From positions 62,001 through 126,000 of the forward strand of contig CALJHE010000002.1 of NCBI GenBank assembly GCA_938075675.1: a stretch of 64,000 nt of DNA, in the 5' to 3' direction. The DNA is from Candidatus Poseidoniaceae archaeon. Lineage in GTDB: Archaea; Thermoplasmatota; Poseidoniia; Poseidoniales; Poseidoniaceae. A program made the position numbers and the translations under genes. Under the pieces are notes generated by a model. That model saw only the letters and a list, made by a program, of their open reading frames with translations, was not told the origin of the DNA and made no database searches. Shown here in pieces: positions 1 through 8,196 of this stretch. Every line of letters begins with the position of its first letter. Position 1 is the stretch's first letter.

Positions 1-236
1 TGAACGTCTTGTGAGCGGTCTTCAGGATTGAATGCGGAAATTCGATGTGCATACCCGTCCTTACCGACGAGGATGACCGATAAACCATCAGGAGATACTT
101 TGCCTGCATTGATTCCAATATCAACATCTTCTAAAGAATCAACCAACTCTAGTTCAATTGCCGATTCGGGTTCTGCAGGAACTGAAGGTAAGAGCAGAAT
201 CATGAGAACGAAACCCAAGTAAAAGTATCCCCGCAT
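1..236 (-). CDS. Secreted or membrane protein, N-terminal part only (cut by window start)
   Basis: Reading the minus strand from an ATG at 236 gives an open frame running off the window. It begins with a short basic segment and a hydrophobic stretch (residues about 4-20, rich in Leu, Ile, Val and Phe) ending in a PSVPAEP-like cleavage region, which is a signal peptide. The following residues (acidic, then SPDGLSVILVGKDG) resemble the first blade of a beta-propeller with an SPDG-type turn, like the propeller protein at 5573-7231. It is divergent from the gene at 240, with only a few bases between them. Function is unknown; an extracellular propeller protein is inference. The C-terminus is not in the window. 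Confidence 0.6.
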   Translation of the reverse strand, partial: MRGYFYLGFVLMILLLPSVPAEPESAIELELVDSLEDVDIGINAGKVSPDGLSVILVGKDGYAHRISAFNPEDRSQDV

Positions 237-239
237 GAA

Positions 240-866
240 TTGCCGAATGTGAACTATCAAAAAACCCCTCCTATTCACGAAGAGGAATTTATCACTCGCT
301 CCAACGGTGAGCCTTATGGCAAAGAGGCTCTTCGCCGATGTATGGAGCGATTCGCAGTCAAGCGCGGTTTAGAGAAAAAGATTGGTGGAAATGCTGGTCT
401 AGCACGTATAGCAACCAACTATTTTGATGATATTCAAGTAGATGCTGAAGGCGTATTTACCGCCTCATTTGCAATTCTTACTGGAATTACCGGACACTTT
501 GGCACTGATGGCAAACTGGTCATGGATGTCAACCAAATGAAAGGCGATGACCTCAATGCATTCCTATCGGCTGATGGCGGAAGGGAACAAGCCATGGAAT
601 CCCGTAAAAGATGGTCTTCATTCCTTGACGAAGCAACAGGATATTCCCCCAAGCAACGTGGAGACAAAGCGAAAGAGGACGCTAAGAAGTTCTCTAAAGC
701 AAAATCTGCCATCAAGATGGCTCACAAGATGATGGAAATGAGCACATCCATTGACCAAGAAACAATTGACAAGGCCAACACCATGATTGCTGAACTGCAA
801 GAAATGATTGATTCGGGCACCCCTCCTTCGGAAGGACGGGTCAAGAAACTCAACGACTTGATTTGA
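240..866 (+). CDS. DUF5611-like archaeal protein of unknown function
   Basis: The product is 208 aa from a TTG at 240, or about 174 aa from the ATG at 342. The part starting at that ATG (MERFAVKRG) through the FLDEATGYSPKQR segment resembles archaeal DUF5611 proteins, which have a short alpha/beta domain ending in a ATGYT/SAKxR-like motif. This match is from memory and was not searched. The C-terminal 60 residues are charged and helical (two Met/Lys-rich helices) and are an addition to the small domain. The stop overlaps the first possible tyrS start, so the two genes are probably co-transcribed. No catalytic motif is visible. The start is uncertain because homologues seem to begin near 342. 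Confidence 0.55.
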   Translation: MPNVNYQKTPPIHEEEFITRSNGEPYGKEALRRCMERFAVKRGLEKKIGGNAGLARIATNYFDDIQVDAEGVFTASFAILTGITGHFGTDGKLVMDVNQMKGDDLNAFLSADGGREQAMESRKRWSSFLDEATGYSPKQRGDKAKEDAKKFSKAKSAIKMAHKMMEMSTSIDQETIDKANTMIAELQEMIDSGTPPSEGRVKKLNDLI

Positions 867-883
867 AGAAGATGGGTGGGAGC

Positions 884-2032
884 ATGGGCGTCGACAAAGT
901 TCTCGAACCTCACATCGAAGACAACCCTCGAATCCTTGAACTCAACGATGAACAACAACGTCGGCTTTCATTGATGGTTGGCCAAGTTGACGAAACGGTA
1001 GGCATCGACCACTTGGTGACATGCCTCGCTGAGAATACCAGTATGGCAGGCGACGGTGTCATTCGATGCTACGTCGGTTTTGAACCGTCTGGAAAAGCCC
1101 ATATTGGGTGGAAAGTACTCTCGCTACAGCTGCGGCGAATGTTGGATGCAGATGCAAATGTGTTGATCTTCTTAGCGGACTGGCACGCATGGGTGAACGA
1201 CAAATTCAACGGCGTCATGGAAGACATTCAAACAACTGCCACTTACATGGAGGAAACCTTCAGAGCCCTGCTTGGCCATCCAGAGGAAGGGGAAGGTCCT
1301 GGGCAATTACGCTTCGTTTGGGCATCCCAAGTCATGAATTCGGGGGATTATTGGGCTCGTGTCCTTCGCTGTTCAAAGGGTGCGACATTGGCGAAGGTGC
1401 GGAAAACGTTTACGATTATGGGACGTGATGAGGCATCCTCCGAGCATGACTTGTCTAAATTCTTCTACCCCGCTATGCAGGCGAGTGACATCTTTGAGAT
1501 GAATATTGATGTTGCAATCGGCGGAATGGACCAACGCAAAGCGCACATGTTCATGCGCGACGTTGCCTCACGATGGAACTGGAGAAAGCCTACTTGCTTG
1601 CACACCCCTATTCTCTCATCTCTCAAAGCCACTGGTGTACGCATGGAAAGCTTCGATCACAAAATGAGCAAATCCGACCCCTCCGGAGCAATTTTACTTC
1701 ACGATGCGGAAAAATCAATCAGGAAGAAGATGCAGAAACACGCCTACCTCGACCCGGAAGACCCTCATTCACCAGTGTATGAACTCGCAGAGCATGTGGT
1801 CCTTCCTGAATGGGGAGAAATCGTTGTGACACCGAACCCTAAGTTTGGAGAGCCATCAACATGGACTGATTTATCATTGTTCAAAGCAGCAGTCGCCGAT
1901 GGAACATTGCATCCACTCGATGCAAAAATTGGCGTAGCAAACGGAGTAAGTAAAGGCTTACAAAGAGTATTCAACCACTTTGAGATGAATCCCGAAACTC
2001 TTGATGCAGTAACTTCAATTCGGCGGAAGTGA
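884..2032 (+). CDS. tyrS: Tyrosyl-tRNA synthetase, archaeal type
   Basis: Charges tRNA-Tyr with tyrosine in the cytoplasm. This is a class I synthetase fold: the HIGH motif is AHIGW near residue 73 and KMSKS is at about 260-264. Between them lies the segment YPAMQASDIFEMNIDVAIGG followed by MDQRK, which is diagnostic of TyrRS (tyrosine pocket and GGxxQ motif) rather than TrpRS. At 382 aa it is a little longer than usual for archaeal TyrRS, with an N-terminal extension of about 50 residues before the Rossmann core. In-frame starts are TTG 863, ATG 872 and ATG 884; I chose 884 because a GGTGGG sequence lies just upstream. The 3' end overlaps the convergent MCM-like gene by 18 bp. Confidence 0.93.
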   Translation: MGVDKVLEPHIEDNPRILELNDEQQRRLSLMVGQVDETVGIDHLVTCLAENTSMAGDGVIRCYVGFEPSGKAHIGWKVLSLQLRRMLDADANVLIFLADWHAWVNDKFNGVMEDIQTTATYMEETFRALLGHPEEGEGPGQLRFVWASQVMNSGDYWARVLRCSKGATLAKVRKTFTIMGRDEASSEHDLSKFFYPAMQASDIFEMNIDVAIGGMDQRKAHMFMRDVASRWNWRKPTCLHTPILSSLKATGVRMESFDHKMSKSDPSGAILLHDAEKSIRKKMQKHAYLDPEDPHSPVYELAEHVVLPEWGEIVVTPNPKFGEPSTWTDLSLFKAAVADGTLHPLDAKIGVANGVSKGLQRVFNHFEMNPETLDAVTSIRRK

Positions 2033-2941
2033 ATCGATTACCGAATCGTCGACCGATTCTTCAGAGGTATTGGAAAGGCCTTCCTCCACACTGTGCGCTT
2101 TGAGGTAAATCATGCGACGAGTATCTCGAATGAAATCACGGTTGACAAGTGGGTCAACAGCAACCATTGCATTAATCGTAAGATGCGCCCCTCGTGAAAA
2201 CTGGCCCACATATTCGTCAAAGACAACCACTTGAAAGCATTCTTGATTAAGCGCCATGCCGTTTTTAGTCATAAGAGGAGAGATGACCTCGAGATATTGC
2301 ACATCTTCGTAGAAGTTCTCCTCTGCAACCATTGAAACATCTGTTGGGTCTTTGTAGTACGATTTCGGCTTCTTCGAAGCCTGGTCTTTGACAATCGCAT
2401 CCAAACAAGCAGAACAGTACTTGACTTTTTCTCGAGGACGCGCTAGTCGCTCATTAATGGTCCACTTCAAACCGCAATCATTGCATTGGTGTGTGCTGAC
2501 TTTCAACCAACCAATGGCTGGACTTGCCCGTACAACAATGGCATCAAAGGCGAGAAGGCGAGTGCGATCACGCATTCTCAACTCACTCATCTCATAATAT
2601 CGGCTTGAAGGGAGATTAACGATACGGATGACTGGCCGAGTCGACATGACACGGTCGGAGTATTGCTCCTTCAGCACTTGGTTTCCGCATGCCAAAGTGT
2701 GCTCCATACTCTCGGTGAGTTCCAGTTGCAAGTCTCCGAACTGTCCAAGGTCATCCCACTCAATCTCAAACCCGAACACTGGCTCATCCTTGCCGGGAGA
2801 CGCGTTAAGGTCAGCAACATATTTCGGACTTTCAAACAACAACCTCCACGAGGCGAGAGTCTTTTGTTCGTCTTCGCTGGGCTCTGTTGGGAATTTTCGC
2901 TTCATAGATTCCACATGGGAACTACGACGGTTAAGAAACAT
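2015..2941 (-). CDS. MCM N-terminal-domain protein without AAA+ motor
   Basis: A 308-aa protein that reads like the N-terminal half of the replicative helicase MCM. There is a helical A-domain-like region (25-90) and an OB-fold with the typical RLLAFDAIVVRASP strand pattern (127-142). It carries a four-Cys zinc module (C153, C156, C176, C179) and the EENFYEDVQYLEV segment that in MCM precedes the DNA-binding hairpin, then a RGAHLTI-like strand. It then ends: no Walker A, Walker B or arginine-finger region follows. The ATG at 2941 has a GGAGG SD five bases upstream. A role as a DNA-binding regulator or partner of full MCM is inference. It is a stand-alone gene rather than a broken end, since the downstream strand is tyrS. 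Confidence 0.7.
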   Translation of the reverse strand: MFLNRRSSHVESMKRKFPTEPSEDEQKTLASWRLLFESPKYVADLNASPGKDEPVFGFEIEWDDLGQFGDLQLELTESMEHTLACGNQVLKEQYSDRVMSTRPVIRIVNLPSSRYYEMSELRMRDRTRLLAFDAIVVRASPAIGWLKVSTHQCNDCGLKWTINERLARPREKVKYCSACLDAIVKDQASKKPKSYYKDPTDVSMVAEENFYEDVQYLEVISPLMTKNGMALNQECFQVVVFDEYVGQFSRGAHLTINAMVAVDPLVNRDFIRDTRRMIYLKAHSVEEGLSNTSEESVDDSVIDSLPPN

Positions 2942-3086
2942 TTTGCCTCCATCGAGAATTATACGATTTCGGCTTTGAATATTCTCTGAATAAAACCGGA
3001 GTGCTGCGTCTTAGACTCACCGGAAAAGGTGCAAACGTTCAAGAATCTCTTTGGAGTCGAGAAATCATCCAAGGAGTCTGACTGCT

Positions 3087-3824
3087 ATGTCCAACATCAT
3101 CGTCCTCGTCAAACAAGTGCCCGACACAAATGCCCGAATTGTCCTCTCGGGAGACCGAGTCGACCTTTCTGCAGTCAAGAAAGTCATGAGTCCATACGAT
3201 GAATTCGCTGTCGAAACTGCACTCCAACACCGTGAAGCGAACGGTGGAGAAGTCACTGCCATCACCGTCGGCGATGCTGGCGCTGACAAAGTTCTCAAAG
3301 ATGCAAAAGCGATTGGAGTCGACCACATCGTACGCATTGATAGTTCAGAATCACTCGACTCGAACGCCCTTCAAACCGTGCTCGCTTCCGTTGTGAAAAG
3401 CATGGATGCAAATGTTGTCTATTGCGGTAAATCCGCTGCAGATACTGGCGCTGGTTCTACCGGCCCTGGGCTGGCAGAACGCCTTGGCTGGGCATCTGTA
3501 TCCAACAGTATCAGTGTCTCTTTCGGAGACCAACTCTCAGTCGTCACTCCTTCTGCTGGAGGAAACGCCCGTTACACTGTCCCGCTTCCTGCAGTCGTCT
3601 CTTGCGACAAGGGTGACATGAAAGTTCGAAAGCCTAACGTGAAGGGAATTATGCAAGCAAAGCGAGCAAAAGTCGATGTTCAAACTGTTGATGCACCTGC
3701 ATCGACCGTATCCATTGTCTCACACAGTATGCCTCCTGCAAAACCTGCAGGCAAATCATATGACGGTGGCGCTGCTGCTGCAGAAGTAGCACAACTGCTT
3801 CGAGATGAAGCAAATGTAATCTGA
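3087..3824 (+). CDS. etfB: Electron transfer flavoprotein beta subunit
   Basis: This is the beta subunit of the soluble ETF heterodimer, which accepts electrons from acyl-CoA and related dehydrogenases and passes them to the membrane quinone pool. The protein (245 aa) starts MSNIIVLVKQVPDT, the classic ETF-beta N-terminus, followed by the SPYDEFAVE segment and a DTGAGSTGPGLAERLGW region forming the AMP-site motif. The frame extends upstream to 3051, but the homologous N-terminus fixes ATG 3087. etfA follows after about 10 bp, so the two form an operon. Upstream 2942-3086 is a divergent promoter region shared with the MCM-like gene. Confidence 0.95.
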   Translation: MSNIIVLVKQVPDTNARIVLSGDRVDLSAVKKVMSPYDEFAVETALQHREANGGEVTAITVGDAGADKVLKDAKAIGVDHIVRIDSSESLDSNALQTVLASVVKSMDANVVYCGKSAADTGAGSTGPGLAERLGWASVSNSISVSFGDQLSVVTPSAGGNARYTVPLPAVVSCDKGDMKVRKPNVKGIMQAKRAKVDVQTVDAPASTVSIVSHSMPPAKPAGKSYDGGAAAAEVAQLLRDEANVI

Positions 3825-3834
3825 GGTGAATAAA

Positions 3835-4767
3835 ATGTCTGAAACTATAGTAATCGCTGAAATCGTAAAAGGAGCAGTTCATTCCACAACTGCCGAATTA
3901 ATCACCGCTGCACAAGCACTCGGCTCACAACCCGTTTTGATCGTGCCCTGCACTGATGCCGGAACCGCCGATGGCGCCTCCGGAATGTCTGGCGCATCCC
4001 GAATTGTTGCTGCTAAATCCGAGGTATTTGCAAACTATGACGCTGCTGGTTGGGCTGCTGCACTCGATGCCGTGGCACCATCGGGAGTCATCATCGCATC
4101 TGCTTCACCTCAATCGAAAGACCTCGCTGCCCGTATCGCAGCTCGCAGAGGAATATCGGTGGTACAAGATGTCGTAAAAATCGACGGGCATAACCTCACA
4201 TCCCCTATTTACTCCGGCAAAGCAATGCAAACCGTAGCCCTTAGCGGAGATGCTGTCTTAACCGTACGTCCAAATGTGTTTGACGCTGCTCCGGCCGGTG
4301 GTTCAACCGAAATCTCGGTCGTCGACACAACTGGAGACATGGCAACAGCAGTCCAAGAATTCATGGCACGTGCTTCGAGTCGGCTGGATGTTGCTGAAGC
4401 AAACATCATCATATCCGGTGGCCGAGGAATGGGCTCTCCTGACAATTTTGTTCACCTTGAATCAATTGCAGACACCCTTGGTGCTGCTGTAGGTGCATCC
4501 CGTGCTGCGGTCGACACTTGGGAATCAATTCCTCACTCTATGCAAGTAGGACAAACTGGAAAGACCGTTAATCCAAACCTGTACATCGCAGTAGGCATAT
4601 CCGGTGCAATTCAGCACCTTGCTGGAATGCGTTCCTCAAAGTACATTGTCGCCATCAACAAAGATGCAGACGCACCAATTTTCCAACACGCCGACTATGG
4701 CATTGTTGCAACTTGGGAAGAAGCACTGCCTGTGCTTCAATCGACATTGTCCTCAATGATGGCTTGA
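3835..4767 (+). CDS. etfA: Electron transfer flavoprotein alpha subunit
   Basis: The product is 310 aa. The N-terminal half is the ETF alpha/beta fold. The C-terminal half is the FAD-binding domain, with the conserved ISGGRGMG turn, the VGQTGKTVNPNLYIAVGISG stretch that contacts FAD, and a C-terminal INKDADAPIFQHADYGIV segment. It pairs with the beta subunit encoded immediately upstream. Start choice: a GAGGTG SD within the intergenic sequence sits six bases before ATG 3835; a GTG at 3826 is part of that SD. No fused oxidoreductase domain and no Fe-S cluster is present, so this is a standard rather than an obviously bifurcating ETF, though that cannot be settled by reading alone. Confidence 0.95.
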   Translation: MSETIVIAEIVKGAVHSTTAELITAAQALGSQPVLIVPCTDAGTADGASGMSGASRIVAAKSEVFANYDAAGWAAALDAVAPSGVIIASASPQSKDLAARIAARRGISVVQDVVKIDGHNLTSPIYSGKAMQTVALSGDAVLTVRPNVFDAAPAGGSTEISVVDTTGDMATAVQEFMARASSRLDVAEANIIISGGRGMGSPDNFVHLESIADTLGAAVGASRAAVDTWESIPHSMQVGQTGKTVNPNLYIAVGISGAIQHLAGMRSSKYIVAINKDADAPIFQHADYGIVATWEEALPVLQSTLSSMMA

Positions 4768-5550
4768 TTAGGAATATTTTCCAATCGTATACACGCCAGA
4801 GCCTGCTTTGTCTCCGACAAAGGGGTTCGTTTCTTTTTCATGACCGATTGTAGTCAATGGACCATGGCCAGGATACACGATGGTATCAGGTGCAAGCGGC
4901 CAAAGCTGGGTATGAATCGAGTGCGCAAGAACTTCGAAATCTCCTCCAGTATCTGGTAAATCCGTCCTTCCAACTGAACCAGCAAACAAAGTATCACCAA
5001 CGAACAAGTGGTCTGGCCCTTCTTCAACGAGGAGACGTAGGCAACAGCCGCCGAGAGTGTGACCCGGCGTATGGTGCACAACGAATTCAAGTGAGCCAAC
5101 TTCGAGTTTCTCACCGGCCTTCAATGCCACATCTGCGATGGCTGGCCGAGGAACCTCAAACCCATAGCGAAGCGCTGAGCGTTGAGCTAAAGTCTGTAGA
5201 AAAGTATCATCGGGATGCAGGTACCAATCTACTTCATACTCCTTTTTCAAATCAGGAATATGCCCACTGTGGTCAAAATGGGCATGTGTGTTAAGAAGTG
5301 CTACGACTTTCCGCTCAGGAATCCTTGATTGCTGCATTTCCCCAGCGGAGCGAGGACCGTTGGACCAATCCGGACCCTTACCCGAAAAGGAATCAATCCA
5401 GTCAATGATACGTTTGGGTTCAGCACCGCCATCGATGATAACTGTGTCACCCGTAGCAGTGTCTGTAACGACTGAACAACGCATTTGGAGAATGCCAACA
5501 AAAAAATATTCAACCCATGGTTTCCGAACGGCCATGGCCAGTCGAACCAT
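4768..5550 (-). CDS. Metallo-beta-lactamase fold hydrolase (glyoxalase II-like)
   Basis: A 260-aa cytoplasmic metallohydrolase. The THAHFDHSGH sequence is the family's HxHxDH zinc motif. A further metal-ligand His lies in HHTPGHTLGG, then the Asp in FVGDTLF and a late His in YPGHGP, so all five ligand groups are present. The order and spacing match glyoxalase II or persulfide-dioxygenase-like enzymes, but no residue specific to either is evident. Thioester hydrolysis is therefore inference. It converges on etfA, which ends at the base just before its stop. ATG 5550 has an AAGGAG SD; a second ATG at 5535 is possible. Confidence 0.85.
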   Translation of the reverse strand: MVRLAMAVRKPWVEYFFVGILQMRCSVVTDTATGDTVIIDGGAEPKRIIDWIDSFSGKGPDWSNGPRSAGEMQQSRIPERKVVALLNTHAHFDHSGHIPDLKKEYEVDWYLHPDDTFLQTLAQRSALRYGFEVPRPAIADVALKAGEKLEVGSLEFVVHHTPGHTLGGCCLRLLVEEGPDHLFVGDTLFAGSVGRTDLPDTGGDFEVLAHSIHTQLWPLAPDTIVYPGHGPLTTIGHEKETNPFVGDKAGSGVYTIGKYS

Positions 5551-5572
5551 TTCTCCTTCAAGAGACTAAGCC

Positions 5573-7231
5573 TTATTCAATGAACACTTGAAGTGAATCA
5601 CTGGACCATTGTCCATCGCGGTCACATACTCGCAACTCAAATCTATAATTACCTCGATTCAGCCGAACTTTGACTTTGCTGGAAGATGCGATTTCCTTTC
5701 CAGTCGAGTCGATCCAAGACCATGTCTGGATACGTTGTTGTGGGTCATGAGAATACGTGCCATCGAGCGTGATTACCGCATTCCCATCTGCATCGGCAAC
5801 ATGATTCTGGTCATCTCCTGTAACGGCTTTTGGAACGATGACTTCGCTGATACCCGTATTCAGTTCATCCAGCAACCCATCTTCCGGTAGGAGCGCCATA
5901 TTGGTGATGGCATCGTCCAATTGGGAGAGCAATTGTTCGGTATCGATATCGAGAGCACCGTCCGCAGTAACCTGCGCAACCTCACCTTGCACATCACCGA
6001 GTGCAGCTTGCAATGCATCGAGACCATCGCTTGGAGCGGACGAGTTTTGAATGGATGCTAATTCGTCCGGAGTGAAAAACTCTTTCATTGCATCATCCTC
6101 TCTATAGATTTCTTCGGCTGACAGTGGTTCAGCCTCTTCAGTTTTCTCAAACCACAGAGTGAGTTCAGATGCGTCAGTTTCCACCAACGATTCCAAAAGT
6201 GAAAAGTGTCCTATTGGTTCTTCTTCCGTCCAATCGTTTTGGTCTTCACCAGCAAATAAACAAATGGAACCATCGTTGCTCATAACCAGATAATTCGGCA
6301 TTCCTTGATGCTCAAGTTTCCACTCAGAACCGTCTGCATCTCTGCCGAAGACATAGAACCATGCTGTAGCAATGACGCTGCCGTTACAAAAAGCGAGGTT
6401 GCGAATCGGGTACTTGCACTCCATCTGTGTATCATGAACAAGTTGCGATAAATGCGTCGAAGAATGTACGACTTTGCCATCGTCAAAACCACACAGCAAT
6501 CCATTTTCACTCGGTATGGCTCGAAGAAGACGGCTCTTGACATCGAAGCGGTGTTGCAGTTTTTGATGAACTAAATCCCAAACTTCAATCTCGAGAACTT
6601 CTTCATCACCGGCCACCAAGGCATAACCTTCTCTACCGATAACGAGGTTGTTATTCGAATCACTTCCGATGCAAGTGATTGATTCACCTTTCTCGCCACG
6701 CGCAGGCCGACTCCATGCCAAATTCCCATTTGCAAGTGCTTGAACACGGCCATTTTCATGTGCTAGAATGAGGTAATCACCGACCACTTGCATGTGCAAA
6801 ACGTCTTGATAGGATTTTGACAAAGTAACCTCTGTGCCATCGTACTGCAGCAAAAAGAGGCGACCCAAACCGTCGACAATTGCCAACCCTGTAGGGGTTT
6901 TTTGTAGGTCAAAACCGCCTGCGCCAATTTCAAACTGCCATTCGATATTTCCATTGATATCGAGGCATGAGAGACCGTGAGCGTCATCCAACACATAGAG
7001 TGAATTACCGCGAAGAACCATACCTCGAACCATTGAGGAGGCTTTCCAAGAACCTGTTATCGTAAACTTCGAGTGTTCGTGTCGCGCAATGAAAACCTGC
7101 CCGTCGCCTTCTGCCCATGCAGTAATATCACCGTTCAACGAGAGTACAAGTGCGGTGACTTTCGACTCCGGTTGAAACGCTACATGCACCGGTCGAGTTC
7201 TCAACATGAACCGTTGAGGGAGCGGACTCAA
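5573..7231 (-). CDS. WD40-like beta-propeller protein with C-terminal PKD-like domain
   Basis: 552 aa. Residues about 15-360 are repeating beta-strand units with propeller-blade signatures such as LVLSLNGDITAWAEGDGQVF and LYVLDDAHGLSCLDINGNIEW. An acidic, low-complexity helical linker follows (about 360-450). The last 75 residues, containing DADGNAVITLDGTYSHDP and ending in VCDRDGQWSSDSLQVF, form a PKD-like Ig fold. No signal peptide or membrane segment is evident, which is odd for a PKD protein; either it is cytoplasmic or it exports by another route. The start is a TTG at 7231, with ATG 7207 as alternative. It follows the ThiI-like gene on the same strand after 26 bp. Binding partner unknown. 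Confidence 0.7.
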   Translation of the reverse strand: MSPLPQRFMLRTRPVHVAFQPESKVTALVLSLNGDITAWAEGDGQVFIARHEHSKFTITGSWKASSMVRGMVLRGNSLYVLDDAHGLSCLDINGNIEWQFEIGAGGFDLQKTPTGLAIVDGLGRLFLLQYDGTEVTLSKSYQDVLHMQVVGDYLILAHENGRVQALANGNLAWSRPARGEKGESITCIGSDSNNNLVIGREGYALVAGDEEVLEIEVWDLVHQKLQHRFDVKSRLLRAIPSENGLLCGFDDGKVVHSSTHLSQLVHDTQMECKYPIRNLAFCNGSVIATAWFYVFGRDADGSEWKLEHQGMPNYLVMSNDGSICLFAGEDQNDWTEEEPIGHFSLLESLVETDASELTLWFEKTEEAEPLSAEEIYREDDAMKEFFTPDELASIQNSSAPSDGLDALQAALGDVQGEVAQVTADGALDIDTEQLLSQLDDAITNMALLPEDGLLDELNTGISEVIVPKAVTGDDQNHVADADGNAVITLDGTYSHDPQQRIQTWSWIDSTGKEIASSSKVKVRLNRGNYRFELRVCDRDGQWSSDSLQVFIE

Positions 7232-7257
7232 TTAACCCCATCCCTTGGATGGGTAGA

Positions 7258-8187
7258 TTACTGAAACCATGTTGTGGTATCTGGGTGAGGACGATGAAGG
7301 CTTGGAGATTCTAAATGAAGCCATAGCGCCTGTTTTTCTTTCTCTGTCCATCCACACAAGGGATTAAGCGTACACAGTGGAGTCGTTTTGATGGCTTCTT
7401 CTCTTCGTTCTATGAACGGTTCTGCTTCTTCAATACTCAAACCAACAACCCCCCAAGCTGGGCGTTGGAAAGTTCGGTTTTTGTCGTCTTTCGTTCGGCT
7501 TCGAACCCCGATAAAGGGATCCCATTTTTTCAACACCTCCACGTGAGATTGCTGTGAATCAAGAACGGGAATAATACGTGAACCTCGTCGCATTATCAAA
7601 AAACAACTTAGTACATCATCTCGTGTTCGAAGTTGCGCAAGTACGTCACCTTGAACACCAGTTGGAAGCCCACCCGGACCAAGTGTTCTCTTCTCAATGG
7701 ATGAGACTTTACCTGGTTCAAGAATAATCTTCACCCACCATTCTGGATTTGAAAGATTCACGGTAAGGGTCGGGTCCATTTCAATGAGTTTTGAACCAAG
7801 TGCTCGTGCATACGATTGAGAATCCCATTCCTCCTTCTTACCCAAACGTTTGATTCGGACGCCGAAGGTTCGTGCCTCACCTACCCGTAAATGGCGTTCC
7901 AATACGAGTTGTGCGATGAGGTGTGGGTCTGGGTTGTCAGAAATTTCAACAATTCGCTCCATGGCAACGATACCAAGGCCATGGCAAATTAGATCCTCAA
8001 CCTCTTCAGTTGGGGCTTCAGAGTAGACAACATCGAAGTCTCTCAGACGTGAACGAAGAATAGGAACTGAAGCATTTTTAGAAAGTTGTACTAAATTTCT
8101 CCGCAATGCTCTCTGAAACGAACGACGAACGACTTTCGATTTCAAACCGAGTTCGCCAAAACGCAAGATCCACGATTGTTGAGCCAT
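7258..8187 (-). CDS. ThiI-like protein with THUMP domain and degenerate PP-loop
   Basis: 309 aa resembling the tRNA 4-thiouridine synthase ThiI. The N-terminus has the FGELGLKSKVVRRSF motif that opens the ferredoxin-like plus THUMP region (to about 165). Next comes the hallmark GPGGLPTGVQGDVLAQL (170-186) that immediately precedes the ATP-pyrophosphatase loop in ThiI. Where ThiI has SGGxDS, this protein has RTRDDV (187-192), so the ATP-binding signature is lost, although the flanking LIMRRGSRI helix and strand are kept. It probably binds tRNA through THUMP without adenylating it; that is inference. ATG 8187 lies 9 bp after purF with a GAGG SD, so it is likely co-transcribed with purF and the propeller gene. 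Confidence 0.7.
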   Translation of the reverse strand: MAQQSWILRFGELGLKSKVVRRSFQRALRRNLVQLSKNASVPILRSRLRDFDVVYSEAPTEEVEDLICHGLGIVAMERIVEISDNPDPHLIAQLVLERHLRVGEARTFGVRIKRLGKKEEWDSQSYARALGSKLIEMDPTLTVNLSNPEWWVKIILEPGKVSSIEKRTLGPGGLPTGVQGDVLAQLRTRDDVLSCFLIMRRGSRIIPVLDSQQSHVEVLKKWDPFIGVRSRTKDDKNRTFQRPAWGVVGLSIEEAEPFIERREEAIKTTPLCTLNPLCGWTEKEKQALWLHLESPSLHRPHPDTTTWFQ

Positions 8188-8196
8188 GCACAGGCC

